64,000 nucleotides of DNA from NCBI RefSeq assembly GCF_004769405.1, contig NZ_RQES01000019.1, positions 1 to 64,000 on the forward strand, read 5' to 3'. The translations under genes and the position numbers were made by a program. Below are positions 27,840 to 37,046 of the stretch, piece after piece. The stretch is from Leptospira selangorensis. Its GTDB lineage: Bacteria > Spirochaetota > Leptospiria > Leptospirales > Leptospiraceae. How positions within the stretch are numbered: position 1 is the stretch's first letter; each line of letters opens with the position of its first letter. The notes below the pieces were generated by a model that saw only the letters and a list, made by a program, of their open reading frames with translations, made no database searches and was not told where the DNA came from.

Positions 27840-30800
27840 TTTGAACTTTCCTTTTGGATTTTTGCACGGTTGTTATAGATGATCGCGTAGATACAAGGCA
27901 CGAAGAATAATGTTGCGAATGTAGCAACAGCCAATCCTCCGATCACCGCTCTGCCTAATGGAGCATTTTGAGAGTTACTTATGGACATAGGCACCATTCC
28001 TATGATCATCGCGGATGCAGTCATAAGCACAGGTCTGATCCTGGAATATCCTGCTTCGATAGCGGCTCTTATTGCGTCGCCATGAACTTCTAAACGATCT
28101 CTTGCATAAGAAACTACTAATATAGAGTTTGCGGTCGCAGTTCCCATACACATGATCGCTCCGGTTAACGCAGGCACTGAGATATATGTGCGTGTTAGGA
28201 ATAAGGACCAAGCAATTCCCGCTAATGCGCCAGGCAATGCAGTAATGATGATGAACGGATCCGTCCAGGATTGGAAGTTTACCACGATCAGAAGATAAAC
28301 CAGAAGAATTGCGACAAAGAGTCCGCCGATCAGTTCTATATAAGCACTTCTCATCGTCTCTGCCTGGCCAAGGATCTCGATTGCAGCTCCTCTTGGAAGT
28401 TCGCTCTTCATTGAGTCCATTATCTTTTGAGCGTCACTTAAAACTCCTCCAAGGTCTCTACCTTCTGCGGAAACATATACGTCAATCAGAGGCAAAAGGT
28501 TTTGGTGAGTAACTAAACCCGGAGTACCTGTAGGAGTGATATTTGCTACGTTCCCTAAGAGTTGTATTCCGTTTTCAGAATTTTCCTGCAAGTCTCCTCG
28601 ATTGACTGGAACAGTGAGTAAGTCTTCGGTCCTTCTCATTTGAGGTTGAGGCACGTAGATATTGATCTGGTAAGAAAGACCTGTTTTACGATCCATCCAA
28701 TATTCTTGGTCTATCTGTTGGCTTCCCGAAGTTGCGAGTAACATATTTTCTGCCACCGACTTCATTGGAAGATCAAGATTGATCCCTAAACTTCTATTTC
28801 CATCTACAAGAAGGGTAGGTGTACTCATAGTTTGTTGGATCACAACGTCCGCTGCACCAGGGATCGTTTTCAATTTGCCCTGAAGTTTTTGAGCAAATTC
28901 AAAATTTTTCTCCAGATCCATTCCATTGATCTGAATATCAATTGGAGAAGGTGAGCCGAAGTTCAGGATCTTTGCAGTTAAGTCCGCAGGTTGGAATGTA
29001 AATACCGTTCCTGGGTAAAGTTCACTTAGTCCTTTTCTAAGTGTTTGTCTATAATCCCATACAGGGGATTCTTCATCCTTTAATGAAATTGTTAAGTCAC
29101 AATCCTGAGAACCGATCGTAGGAGTAGGAATGAATGCAAGGTTATGAGGTCCTACAGGGAGACCGCAGTTACTCAGAACACTTTCCACCTTACCAGGAAG
29201 TAATTTTTTAATGTCTTCCGAAACCAGAGTGGCAATCCTTCCCGAAACTTCTATCCTAGTTCCTAAAGGTGCACGCATATGCATCTGTAAAGTGCCTGCC
29301 TTAATCTCAGGGAAGAAGTCTCTACCATTCAGATAGAATAGAAGAAGTGACCCGGTCGCTATAGCTAAGAATATCTTCACAAATCTTTTACGATCTGCTA
29401 TTACTTTCTGTAGAAGAATATAATAACGTTCTCTGAATTCGGTGAAATTACGCTCGAATCCCTTTTGAAAACGGATTAAGAAATCGATCCATTCCTTAAT
29501 AAAAGCAAAACGAGAGTTCGATTTTTTAGGAAGAGTAGGCGTGATATGATGTTTAGCCGCTCCTTTGGAATGAGATCCATGGTTATGAGTTTCCGGAGAA
29601 TGATGAGCGGTTAACAAATATTTCGCCATGGTAGGAACAAGTGTCCGTGAAAGAATGAAGGAAGCTATCATTGCGAGTGCTACCGCTTCTGCCATCGGCT
29701 TGAATAACCAGCCTGATACTCCGCTCAATTGAAACAGAGGGAACCAAACGATTACGATCGCAAGAGTTGCTACGAATGTAGGAATTACGATCTCGTTGGC
29801 TGCATCTATGATCGCCTTCTCCAAGGGTTTACCCATTTCGATATGAGTATCGATATTCTCTATCATCACAGTAGCATCATCCACAAGGATACCCACTGCT
29901 AAAGCAAGGCCTCCCAAAGTCATTACGTTGATAGATTCTCCTATCAAATGAAGGCCTATGATGGAACTTAAAAGAGAAAGAGGGATAGAAGTGGCGATAA
30001 TCGTTGTCGCTCTCCAAGAACCTAAAAAGAGTAATACAACTAAGCCGGTTAGGGCAGCAGCCAATATCATTTCATGGACAACGTTCTCGATGGAATCTTT
30101 AACAAATACGGAAGCATCGTTTAATAATTTTATCTCTACATCGTCCGGAGAAATTTCTTTGATCCTAGGCATGGTCTTACGAATTCCATCTACCACATCT
30201 AGAGTGGATGCATCCCCACTTTTCATAACTACGATCAATACGGATTGTTTTCCATCTACGAGCACGGAGTTCAATTGAGGAGGGCCGCCTAATGCAACAT
30301 TCGCAACATCTCTCATGAAGAATGTGCTATTACCGACTCTCTTGATTGGAATATTATTAAAATCTTCTACTTGGATCGGAATTGCATTCGTCATTACCAT
30401 CCAATCTGTCTTACCGATTTTCTGGTCTCCCGCAGGTAACACGGCGCTTTGTTCATTAAACGCCTTGAATACATCCATGGGAGAAAGGTTCCTAGACAAA
30501 AGTTTTTGTTTATCTAGGGATACCAATAATTGCATTGGGGTTCCACCATAAGGCTGAGGAATAATTGCCCCTGGGATAGTAACGAGCAAAGAACGTATCC
30601 TCATGAATGCGAGGTTATACAGTTCTGCTGGAGTCATCTTCTCCGATGTGACTTGGAGCATTGCCACCGGAACGGAAGAAGCCTCCAATCGCATGATCAT
30701 AGGAGGAGAAATATCCGGAGGCAAGGACGTGACTACTGTCTGCGAAATCGCAGCCACCTCCGCTTCCGCACCTGCAAGATCGGTATGAGGTTGCAATTCT

Positions 30801-31084
30801 ATATTAATAATGCTGCTTCCGTAGTAGGATCTGCTATTAATACTTTTGATCCCTTCTACAGTACTAGTTAAAGCTCTTTCGAAAAAGTAGGTGATCCTTC
30901 CAGCAACATCTTCAGGAAGCATACCTTGGTATCCCCATACTACCGAAATCACCGGTATCTTGATGTTTGGAAAAACATCCGTAGGGGCCTTGAAAATGGA
31001 TTGTATCCCGAAGAACAGGATTAGAATAGCGAGGACCACGAAGGTGTAGGGTCTTTTTAGAGCAATGAGAACGATTTCATTCAT
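27836..31084 (-). CDS. RND multidrug efflux permease (AcrB/HAE-like)
   Basis: 1082 residues. An N-terminal membrane helix, two large periplasmic loops and two six-helix blocks are evident. The proton-relay pair in helix 4 is present in GILVDDATVMIEN. It would pump drugs, dyes or metals out of the periplasm by proton antiport. An unusual histidine-rich insertion (seven His in ~21 residues, HHSPETHNHGSHS region) sits in the cytoplasmic loop after helix 6. GGAAAC lies before the ATG. First gene of the operon, divergent from a membrane-anchored AraC regulator. Confidence 0.93.
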   Translation of the reverse strand: MNEIVLIALKRPYTFVVLAILILFFGIQSIFKAPTDVFPNIKIPVISVVWGYQGMLPEDVAGRITYFFERALTSTVEGIKSINSRSYYGSSIINIELQPHTDLAGAEAEVAAISQTVVTSLPPDISPPMIMRLEASSVPVAMLQVTSEKMTPAELYNLAFMRIRSLLVTIPGAIIPQPYGGTPMQLLVSLDKQKLLSRNLSPMDVFKAFNEQSAVLPAGDQKIGKTDWMVMTNAIPIQVEDFNNIPIKRVGNSTFFMRDVANVALGGPPQLNSVLVDGKQSVLIVVMKSGDASTLDVVDGIRKTMPRIKEISPDDVEIKLLNDASVFVKDSIENVVHEMILAAALTGLVVLLFLGSWRATTIIATSIPLSLLSSIIGLHLIGESINVMTLGGLALAVGILVDDATVMIENIDTHIEMGKPLEKAIIDAANEIVIPTFVATLAIVIVWFPLFQLSGVSGWLFKPMAEAVALAMIASFILSRTLVPTMAKYLLTAHHSPETHNHGSHSKGAAKHHITPTLPKKSNSRFAFIKEWIDFLIRFQKGFERNFTEFRERYYILLQKVIADRKRFVKIFLAIATGSLLLFYLNGRDFFPEIKAGTLQMHMRAPLGTRIEVSGRIATLVSEDIKKLLPGKVESVLSNCGLPVGPHNLAFIPTPTIGSQDCDLTISLKDEESPVWDYRQTLRKGLSELYPGTVFTFQPADLTAKILNFGSPSPIDIQINGMDLEKNFEFAQKLQGKLKTIPGAADVVIQQTMSTPTLLVDGNRSLGINLDLPMKSVAENMLLATSGSQQIDQEYWMDRKTGLSYQINIYVPQPQMRRTEDLLTVPVNRGDLQENSENGIQLLGNVANITPTGTPGLVTHQNLLPLIDVYVSAEGRDLGGVLSDAQKIMDSMKSELPRGAAIEILGQAETMRSAYIELIGGLFVAILLVYLLIVVNFQSWTDPFIIITALPGALAGIAWSLFLTRTYISVPALTGAIMCMGTATANSILVVSYARDRLEVHGDAIRAAIEAGYSRIRPVLMTASAMIIGMVPMSISNSQNAPLGRAVIGGLAVATFATLFFVPCIYAIIYNNRAKIQKESSK

Positions 31085-31160
31085 TTTGTTTCCTCATATA
31101 TTAGTAGCATTTAAAGTGGAGAAAATCGTCCCGGTTTATAAGTTTGGACAGGAATCTTGA

Positions 31161-32735
31161 ATGATCAATATGTCTAGAATAAAAGTATTTCTGATTTGGA
31201 TCCTGATTTTGGTAATTTCTACTCAAATCTATTCCCAAGGGGATGAAAAGAATATAGGACATCTTCGTATCCAGGACTCCGACCAAACTCATTGGAAGCA
31301 GCTAGATGATTTTTCGGTGCTGCTTGACTGGGGATTCTACCCGGAGCCGATAGATCTGCGCTTTCGGATCGGTAATTTACCCGAGGAATCCAAAACTGAA
31401 TTTTTGATCTTCCCTTGGAGTCTTTTGGATTCGGTTCAGGTTTGTGATTTGAAAGGGGATTGTCTACAGGCCGGTTTTATTCATCCGGTGAATGAATGGC
31501 TGATCCCTGGGATATTCCCGGTTTTTCCTCTCAGAAAATTTTTAGAGAATAGCCAAGAGATCAATATTAGGATCCAGTCTAGGAATTATATACTCTCAGA
31601 AGTTCGATTAGTAAGCGCAGAAGAGTTATATTCCATTTCCACAGTTTATTCAGGGATTGTATTCTCACTTCTCGCGCTTGTGATCGTTCAGATTGCTTAT
31701 TTGATCAATTCCTATATTCGTCTTCGTTCTAAGTGGATCTTGTATCAGATCCTATTTTCCTTTGGAATTGGGCTTACTTTCTTATTCGTTTCCGGCATCG
31801 CTTCCAGATATCTATTCCCTGGATTTGGTTTTCCTCTTTCCCTAGGTAAGAAGATCATGATAGGGTATCTGATCATTTCCGGTACTCTATGGGTGTCTCA
31901 TTTTTTGAAGATCAGGCAGAATTTTAAACCTGTTTGGTATTTTTATAATATAGTGAACATTCTGACCGCGATCATGATTGTTTTAAGTTTTACTAAATTC
32001 CCGAGACAGTTCATTTCTCGCACTTTTACTATTTTCTATTTGGCTGTGACCGGGACGGCGATCGTTCTCAGTTTGGTCGCTACAAAACGTAAAACAATCC
32101 AAACTCGTTGGTTTGTATTCGGAATGTTCTCCTTACTTGCGATTGAAGTATTAAATATCATTTCATATAAAGCATTCTTTTCTTTCGATGGGAAAAGTTT
32201 CTTATTCTTTATAGCCTTCTTCGTTCCAATAAATATATTCCTGACCAGTCGATCGGTTAGGACGAGGATCCGAGAATTAGAACACGAGATTGCATTAAGA
32301 AGGGAAGAACTTCAGAATTTTCAAGTGGATAAGACATCTTCGGACATATCCGGGAAGAAAAAGTCTACCATCATCGGTATTAATGTAGAAGAAGCACTGG
32401 CTCGATTGAATAAACTTCTGGATGAGGACAAAATCTATTTAGAAGAAGAATTGAGGATTAGTGATCTTGCCGCTGTTTTAGGATTATCTGTGCATCAGGT
32501 TTCAGAACTTCTAAATCAAGTTTTGAATATTTCTTTTCCTGATTTGCTTAAAAAATATAGGATAGAAGAAGCTAAACGTATTATTCTAACCGATCCTTCT
32601 GCAAACATACTGGATCTAGCATTCTCTGTGGGTTTCCAATCCAAGTCTTCCTTCTATGATACTTTTAAGAAACATACAGGACAGACCCCTCAGGAATTTA
32701 AAAAATCGGCTTCGCCTGATTCTTCTGAGGAATGA
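31161..32735 (+). CDS. Membrane-anchored AraC-type regulator with 7TM sensor
   Basis: 524 residues. A signal peptide (residues ~8-27) leads to an extracytoplasmic beta-rich region (~30-155), about seven membrane helices (~160-370), a short coiled segment (IRELEHEIALRREELQNFQ) and a C-terminal AraC domain at ~420-524 (LRISDLAAVLGLSVHQVSELLNQ ... FQSKSSFYDTFKKHTGQTPQEF). The layout matches the protein at 16553-18178. AGGA precedes the ATG. It is 76 bp from the divergent RND operon and is the likely controller of that pump. Confidence 0.88.
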   Translation: MINMSRIKVFLIWILILVISTQIYSQGDEKNIGHLRIQDSDQTHWKQLDDFSVLLDWGFYPEPIDLRFRIGNLPEESKTEFLIFPWSLLDSVQVCDLKGDCLQAGFIHPVNEWLIPGIFPVFPLRKFLENSQEINIRIQSRNYILSEVRLVSAEELYSISTVYSGIVFSLLALVIVQIAYLINSYIRLRSKWILYQILFSFGIGLTFLFVSGIASRYLFPGFGFPLSLGKKIMIGYLIISGTLWVSHFLKIRQNFKPVWYFYNIVNILTAIMIVLSFTKFPRQFISRTFTIFYLAVTGTAIVLSLVATKRKTIQTRWFVFGMFSLLAIEVLNIISYKAFFSFDGKSFLFFIAFFVPINIFLTSRSVRTRIRELEHEIALRREELQNFQVDKTSSDISGKKKSTIIGINVEEALARLNKLLDEDKIYLEEELRISDLAAVLGLSVHQVSELLNQVLNISFPDLLKKYRIEEAKRIILTDPSANILDLAFSVGFQSKSSFYDTFKKHTGQTPQEFKKSASPDSSEE

Positions 32736-32765
32736 TTAGATTGGGAAGGTTAAAGGAAGAAGTTC

Positions 32766-32795
32766 CGAAAAAGAAAAATCAGATTCTCTTTTTCG
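32766..32795. terminator. Bidirectional hairpin terminator
   Basis: A 9-bp perfect stem CGAAAAAGA/TCTTTTTCG with a 12-nt loop between convergent genes. The A-rich and T-rich arms give T-rich 3' sequence on both strands. Confidence 0.6.
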
Positions 32796-32813
32796 AAACT
32801 ATTGATTAATAGA

Positions 32814-33587
32814 TCAATACCAGTTGATCAATTCAACTTCTGTAGAAGGACTGGACTCTTTTACAAGCGCCTTAAACTTTTCAGTATCACTTAAGCCGTC
32901 CTTTCCACGATAGTGATAAGGATACACAACTTTCGGTTTAAAGTCTTTCACTGCATCTGCCGCTTTTTCTACAGTCATAGTATAAGGCTGATTCATACAA
33001 AGAAATGCGATGTCGATATTCTTCAAAGATCTCATTTCTTTAATATCTTCAGTGTCACCGGAAATATAGATCGTCTTTCCGCCGAACTTGATCAAATAAC
33101 CGTTTCCTCTTCCTTTCGTATGTTTATCCAAATGTTCTTTGGTAATATTATACATAGGAATAGCGGAGAAGTTTATATCACCTACTGAAGTGGATTGTCC
33201 ATTCTTCAAACGAGTGATATTGGTATATTCTTTTGCTTCTTTCGCAACTGCTTCTGGAGCTATGATCTGAGTCTCCTTAGTGGCGATTTCTCCTAAAGTT
33301 TTTAGATCCATATGATCCGGATGAATATCGGTAATTAGGATCAGGTCCGGTTTTTTCTGATCCTTATACTTTTCTCCTCCCCAAGAAGGATCTACATAAA
33401 TTGTCTTATCTCCAATCGTCAGAACTAAACTTCCATGAAAGATTGGTTGGATTTGGATAGAAGTTTTAGAACTTGGGATCTCGATTTTAGGTTTTGGTTC
33501 TACCGTAGCGCAGTAGGCGAGAGTAAAAGCAAGGATGAGAGAGGTGATAATTCTCTTACCTGGAAAGAAATTCTGGATGGATTGCAT
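32814..33587 (-). CDS. MBL-fold metal-dependent hydrolase, lipoprotein
   Basis: 257 residues. A signal peptide with lipobox LAYC places it in the envelope. The UlaG-like MBL fold shows FHGSLVLTIGDKTIYVDPSWGG, the metal motif TDIHPDHMD (the usual first His of HxHxDH is Asp), YISGDTEDI and PYHYRG near the end. The Asp variant occurs in some envelope MBL hydrolases. Substrate unknown. GGAG stands 7 bp before the ATG. Confidence 0.86.
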   Translation of the reverse strand: MQSIQNFFPGKRIITSLILAFTLAYCATVEPKPKIEIPSSKTSIQIQPIFHGSLVLTIGDKTIYVDPSWGGEKYKDQKKPDLILITDIHPDHMDLKTLGEIATKETQIIAPEAVAKEAKEYTNITRLKNGQSTSVGDINFSAIPMYNITKEHLDKHTKGRGNGYLIKFGGKTIYISGDTEDIKEMRSLKNIDIAFLCMNQPYTMTVEKAADAVKDFKPKVVYPYHYRGKDGLSDTEKFKALVKESSPSTEVELINWY

Positions 33588-33699
33588 AAGTTCTCCTTAA
33601 TTCCGATCCAGAATATTTCTCTTTTTGTGGATTGTAAAGATAAGTACGTCTATAGACCGAAGGTCAATCTTAGTTTATGTTTCTCTAAAATTCTTCTTA

Positions 33700-33726
33700 G
33701 GAATGCCTTTTTTAGGAAGGCATTCC
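33700..33726 (-). terminator. Hairpin 3' of the LNS2/HAD gene
   Basis: A perfect 10-bp stem GGAATGCCTT/AAGGCATTCC with a 7-nt loop starts 16 bp past the stop codon of the minus-strand HAD gene. The following sequence (TAAGAAGAATTTT) is only partly T-rich. Confidence 0.6.
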
Positions 33727-33741
33727 ATATCGAGTAAATTT

Positions 33742-34704
33742 TTAATAGCAGGAAGAAGATTGAGGAGTGCTTGCTACTACAGTATTGTAATGAAGAGAAT
33801 AATTTCCAGTAATCGACTGGGTTCCTTCTTTACCCGCATTTTCTCCTATGATCCAAGTATTCGATTTTGGAATACCACCTGCCGCATATGCTGCGATATC
33901 AGTAGTTGCATTTCCATAGGCGCGGATAATATCCAAACCAACAGTATTACGCAAATAATTGATATAATCGGTTTTGTAGGCCTGAACATTCGCACCTAAA
34001 TAATCTGAACTAGGGTGATAATGCCAAGATTTCATTCCTTTGGAAGGGAACCACTCGCGAGTATCTTTGGTATTCCAATAAGGACGACCGGTTAAATAAA
34101 TAATCTGATAACCTTTATTACGATATGCATTCACAGTTTCAGGAGCGTAATAATAAGCGTCCGCAATTTTGATACCTGCGTAATCTGCAAGAGCTTCGAA
34201 ATCATTTGTGGTCAAGGTTCCATCCACATCGAATAAAACAGTTTGGCGACCAGGGTCAGCCACGGTTAAATAACCGTCAGCACTAGAAAGATCACCTTCT
34301 ACCACCATACGAACAATATAGTCACCGGTTGCACGGATACCTAAGTTTGCAGTGATCTTCCCATCACCATTCGTAGTATAACGACCTACATAGGTCCAAC
34401 CGCTCAATGCAGTTCCATAAATATAAACGTGAATATATTCGCCTTCCAAATCTTTATGAAATACGGCATCATAATCGAATTTTCCAACCATGGTTGCATT
34501 CGATCCTGATTTCACGATCGTATCGTAAACCATATGATAAGGTACATACAAACCGGCCAAGATCGTATTTCCGAAATTACGAAAACTTCTTTTGGTAGGT
34601 TTTGAGAAGGTAGGAGGGTTAGAAGGAGTTGTATAGTCCGGACAATCTGCCCAAAGACCGACTGAGAACGCAGTTAAGCACAAGGCTAACAAAAAGAATC
34701 GCAT
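33742..34704 (-). CDS. Secreted LNS2/HAD-superfamily protein (lipin-type phosphatase domain)
   Basis: 320 residues from the ATG at 34704, which has TTTGGAG 6 bp upstream; a TTG frame extends 12 bp further. A signal peptide (MRFFLLALCLTAFSVGLWA) is followed by a beta-rich region (~75-165) and an LNS2-type HAD domain: LFDVDGTLTTND with the full DxDGT motif, IIYLTGRPYWNT, and AYGNATTDIAAYAAGG. LNS2 domains occur in lipins (phosphatidate phosphatases) and PI-transfer proteins. With the catalytic aspartates present this one could be an active exported phospholipid or phosphate-ester phosphatase. Confidence 0.84.
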   Translation of the reverse strand: MRFFLLALCLTAFSVGLWADCPDYTTPSNPPTFSKPTKRSFRNFGNTILAGLYVPYHMVYDTIVKSGSNATMVGKFDYDAVFHKDLEGEYIHVYIYGTALSGWTYVGRYTTNGDGKITANLGIRATGDYIVRMVVEGDLSSADGYLTVADPGRQTVLFDVDGTLTTNDFEALADYAGIKIADAYYYAPETVNAYRNKGYQIIYLTGRPYWNTKDTREWFPSKGMKSWHYHPSSDYLGANVQAYKTDYINYLRNTVGLDIIRAYGNATTDIAAYAAGGIPKSNTWIIGENAGKEGTQSITGNYSLHYNTVVASTPQSSSCY

Positions 34705-34992
34705 AGGGATCTCCAAATATTTTTTTCATCTGAAAGTTCGTTTGAAAAATTTTTGTAAACTGATTACAGAAATAATCCAAACAGCGGCGAATATATTGGA
34801 GCTGCATAAGCAGAGCAAGAAGAAACTAAAAATATGACTGTGACAATCTGTAGGAATATAAAATGCAAAAGAATAGATAGATGAGATGTAACTGTTATAA
34901 ATAACTTATATATGTAATATATAAGGAATATTTAAAGAATGAAAATCGTATTCAAATTTCAGTTAGTAATCAAACTGTTTCGCGTTCTATTT

Positions 34993-35697
34993 TTACTTGA
35001 ATTCGTATCTATAACTTCCACCAAAATAGGCTCTTGCCCCATGATATGCAGAACAAGAAACTTCCTCCACTTCGATCCTATTTTGAAAATATTCGAATTC
35101 CAATAAGCAGCAATCAGGGTCTTCCGACTTACAACCTTCAGTAGAAGCCCAGCTCCATTTGCCTTCTTTACTTGGAGTCCAATTTCCGTTTACTTCTCCC
35201 AAATGAGCCGTAGGACCTCTAACAACTTCGAAAGAAAATTGGATATTCTTGTTCGATTTATCTCTGAAAAGTTTTAAACTACCTCCGAAACCATCCGTAT
35301 AAGAACCTAACCCTTCCTTAGAAGCTGTGCCGAATTTCCAAACATGATTTAAATATTTAGTTCTTTCTGTAGTCGTTCCGGATTTGCAGATAATTGTTTC
35401 TATACCGGATTCATCCGAGGCATACATAGGTCCTTCACAAACCCCATCTCTGTATCCTATCCAAAGAACTTGCAGTTTTTTTAAATCTTCCCTTTGGGAT
35501 TCAGATAAACCTTCTCTTATCTTCTTATAAGTTACATTCAGTTCATTGTCTGCAGATTGGTATTCTTTGGAATAACATTTTTTCTGATCACTCTTGTTTT
35601 TGATCTTAGAGCAAATATCTATAGGTTCGGGTGTCTTCGAAAAAGCGGAAAATGCAAATATAGAAATGAGTAGGGATATGATCAGGCAGAAACGCAT
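34993..35697 (-). CDS. LprI-family (DUF1311) secreted protein
   Basis: 234 residues with a signal peptide (~1-19). Residues ~27-115 match the lysozyme-inhibitor LprI pattern: paired cysteines (DICSKIKNKSDQKKCYSKEYQSADNELN), LKKLQVLWIGYRDGVCE, and a later C. The remaining ~110 residues form a Cys-containing beta-rich region I do not recognise. It may inhibit lysozyme in the periplasm, but only family resemblance supports that. Confidence 0.75.
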   Translation of the reverse strand: MRFCLIISLLISIFAFSAFSKTPEPIDICSKIKNKSDQKKCYSKEYQSADNELNVTYKKIREGLSESQREDLKKLQVLWIGYRDGVCEGPMYASDESGIETIICKSGTTTERTKYLNHVWKFGTASKEGLGSYTDGFGGSLKLFRDKSNKNIQFSFEVVRGPTAHLGEVNGNWTPSKEGKWSWASTEGCKSEDPDCCLLEFEYFQNRIEVEEVSCSAYHGARAYFGGSYRYEFK

Positions 35698-35760
35698 GCA
35701 GGAATTTTATTAACCAATGGTCTATTGCAATGATTTTTCCGATAAAAAAACCAAAAACAT

Positions 35761-35818
35761 TTAACCAAATGGTTGACTCTTATTTAGGCCTATGATATAC
35801 ATTTAACCATATGGTTGA
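35761..35818 (+). promoter_or_regulatory. Promoter with two ArsR-type operators, near-leaderless start
   Basis: Two near-identical inverted repeats, TTAACCAAATGGTTGA (35761-35776) and TTAACCATATGGTTGA (35803-35818), are centred 42 bp apart. TTGACT (35773) and TATACA (35796), separated by 17 bp, fit -35 and -10 elements and predict a start at about 35808, 3 nt before the ATG at 35811. The second operator is centred on the start codon. A degenerate third copy (TTAACCAATGGTCTA) is at 35710-35724. Confidence 0.65.
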
Positions 35819-36140
35819 ATCCAGGAAATACGATCTCAATTTGATCTTCCAGGCATTGTCAGATCCTACCAGAAGGGCAATGCTTAGAAGCCTTTCTAAA
35901 AAGGAGAGGGTGATTACGGAGATCGCAAAACCGTTCGAAATGTCATTGGCTGCCGCTTCCAAACATATTAAGGTTTTGGAAAAGGCAAAGTTAGTGAATA
36001 GAAGAAAGGAAGGTTCCTTCTCCTATTTAACTCTGAACGGTAAGGCGATGATGAGTGCGGATAGATGGATTCAGCATTATAGGAAATTCTGGGAGGATCA
36101 GTTGGATTCTCTCAAGGAATTGTTGGAGGAAATAGAATGA
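35811..36140 (+). CDS. ArsR-family transcriptional regulator (SRPBCC-associated)
   Basis: 109 residues, a winged helix-turn-helix with the hallmark FQALSDPTRRAMLRSLSKKERVITEIAKPFEMSLAAASKHIKVLEKAKLV. It has no metal-binding cysteine cluster and belongs to the ArsR group that precedes SRPBCC/AHSA1 genes. It overlaps the SRPBCC gene by 4 bp. There is no Shine-Dalgarno; the ATG lies in an operator. Autorepression is inferred from the operators over its promoter. Confidence 0.88.
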   Translation: MVESRKYDLNLIFQALSDPTRRAMLRSLSKKERVITEIAKPFEMSLAAASKHIKVLEKAKLVNRRKEGSFSYLTLNGKAMMSADRWIQHYRKFWEDQLDSLKELLEEIE

Positions 36141-36565
36141 AAACAGCAGAATATAAACTGCAAGTATCTAAATTTATCAAGGCCAAAAGAGAGAAGGTCT
36201 TCGAGGCATGGGTTCAACCTGAAATTATGAAAAAATGGGGATGTCCCAAGGAACTAAAGATCGGAGAAATCCAGATGGATTTCAGGGTTGGAGGCAAATA
36301 TAGGACCTCAATGCTTGGAAATGGGGATGTTTACATCGCTACAGGGATATATCAAGAAATCATATTAAACGAAAAGCTTGTTTTTACTCACGGTTGGGAA
36401 GGGCCGGACCAAGGTAACACTCTTGTTACAGTTGTATTTAAGGACAAGGGAGAAGGGACCGAAGTTTTACTTACTCACGAAAGACTTTCTAGTGAAAGTT
36501 CTATGGAAGGTCATAAAGAAGGCTGGATCAGTACTTTGGAAAACCTTGAGCTTCAATTATTTTGA
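36137..36565 (+). CDS. SRPBCC (AHSA1-like) domain protein
   Basis: 142 residues, a START-like fold of the AHSA1 group: FIKAKREKVFEAWVQPEIMKKWGCP at the N-terminus, GGKYRTSM, ATGIYQEIILNEKLVFTHGWE, then HKEGWISTLENLE near the C-terminus. It would bind a hydrophobic ligand in the cytosol. Translationally coupled to the ArsR gene. Ligand unknown. Confidence 0.88.
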   Translation: MKTAEYKLQVSKFIKAKREKVFEAWVQPEIMKKWGCPKELKIGEIQMDFRVGGKYRTSMLGNGDVYIATGIYQEIILNEKLVFTHGWEGPDQGNTLVTVVFKDKGEGTEVLLTHERLSSESSMEGHKEGWISTLENLELQLF

Positions 36566-36572
36566 GAGTGTT

Positions 36573-36971
36573 ATGGCTTTAAGAAAATATTTAGGAAGCT
36601 GTCGTTGTAAAAAGGTCCGTTTCGAGGCATGGATAGATCTCACTCAAGGAACTTTTAAATGTAACTGTACCAGTTGTGTTAAAGGGAGATTTTGGGGAGT
36701 CTCTGTAAAACCTGAAAACTTTAAATATCTAGAGGGAGAGGAAGAAGTTACTATATATTCCACGCGGATCGACGGAATATTTTGTAAACATTGTGGAGTA
36801 GGTATCGGTGGATGGGGGGATGTCCCCGAAGCGGGTGGTAAAAATATCGCTATTAATCTGGGCGCATTGGATGATCTAGACCCTAAGGAATGGGCGGGGG
36901 CTCCAATTAGTTACTTTGATGGGTTACATGATCGCTGGGACAGGGAGCCGGAGTTTATTTCACATCTTTGA
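36573..36971 (+). CDS. GFA-domain protein (glutathione-dependent formaldehyde-activating enzyme family)
   Basis: 132 residues from the ATG at 36573, 7 bp after the SRPBCC stop. The zinc-ligand cysteines are all present: GSCRCKKV, CNCTSCVKG and FCKHCGVGIGG, the GFA/CENP-V pattern. In some members this domain takes part in glutathione adduct chemistry; many members are uncharacterised. As the third gene of the ArsR operon it probably shares the same inducer. Confidence 0.88.
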   Translation: MALRKYLGSCRCKKVRFEAWIDLTQGTFKCNCTSCVKGRFWGVSVKPENFKYLEGEEEVTIYSTRIDGIFCKHCGVGIGGWGDVPEAGGKNIAINLGALDDLDPKEWAGAPISYFDGLHDRWDREPEFISHL

Positions 36972-37046
36972 AGCCTGGCGTACTTTAGGAATTAGAAGAA
37001 ATGCTTCTTGCCAATTCGCTTATCATTTTCTGAAATAAGAAATTCG

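Noticed and set aside
32814..33587. MBL hydrolase as inactive because the first His of HxHxDH is Asp
   Set aside because: DxHxDH variants exist among envelope MBL hydrolases, and the remaining metal residues are intact.
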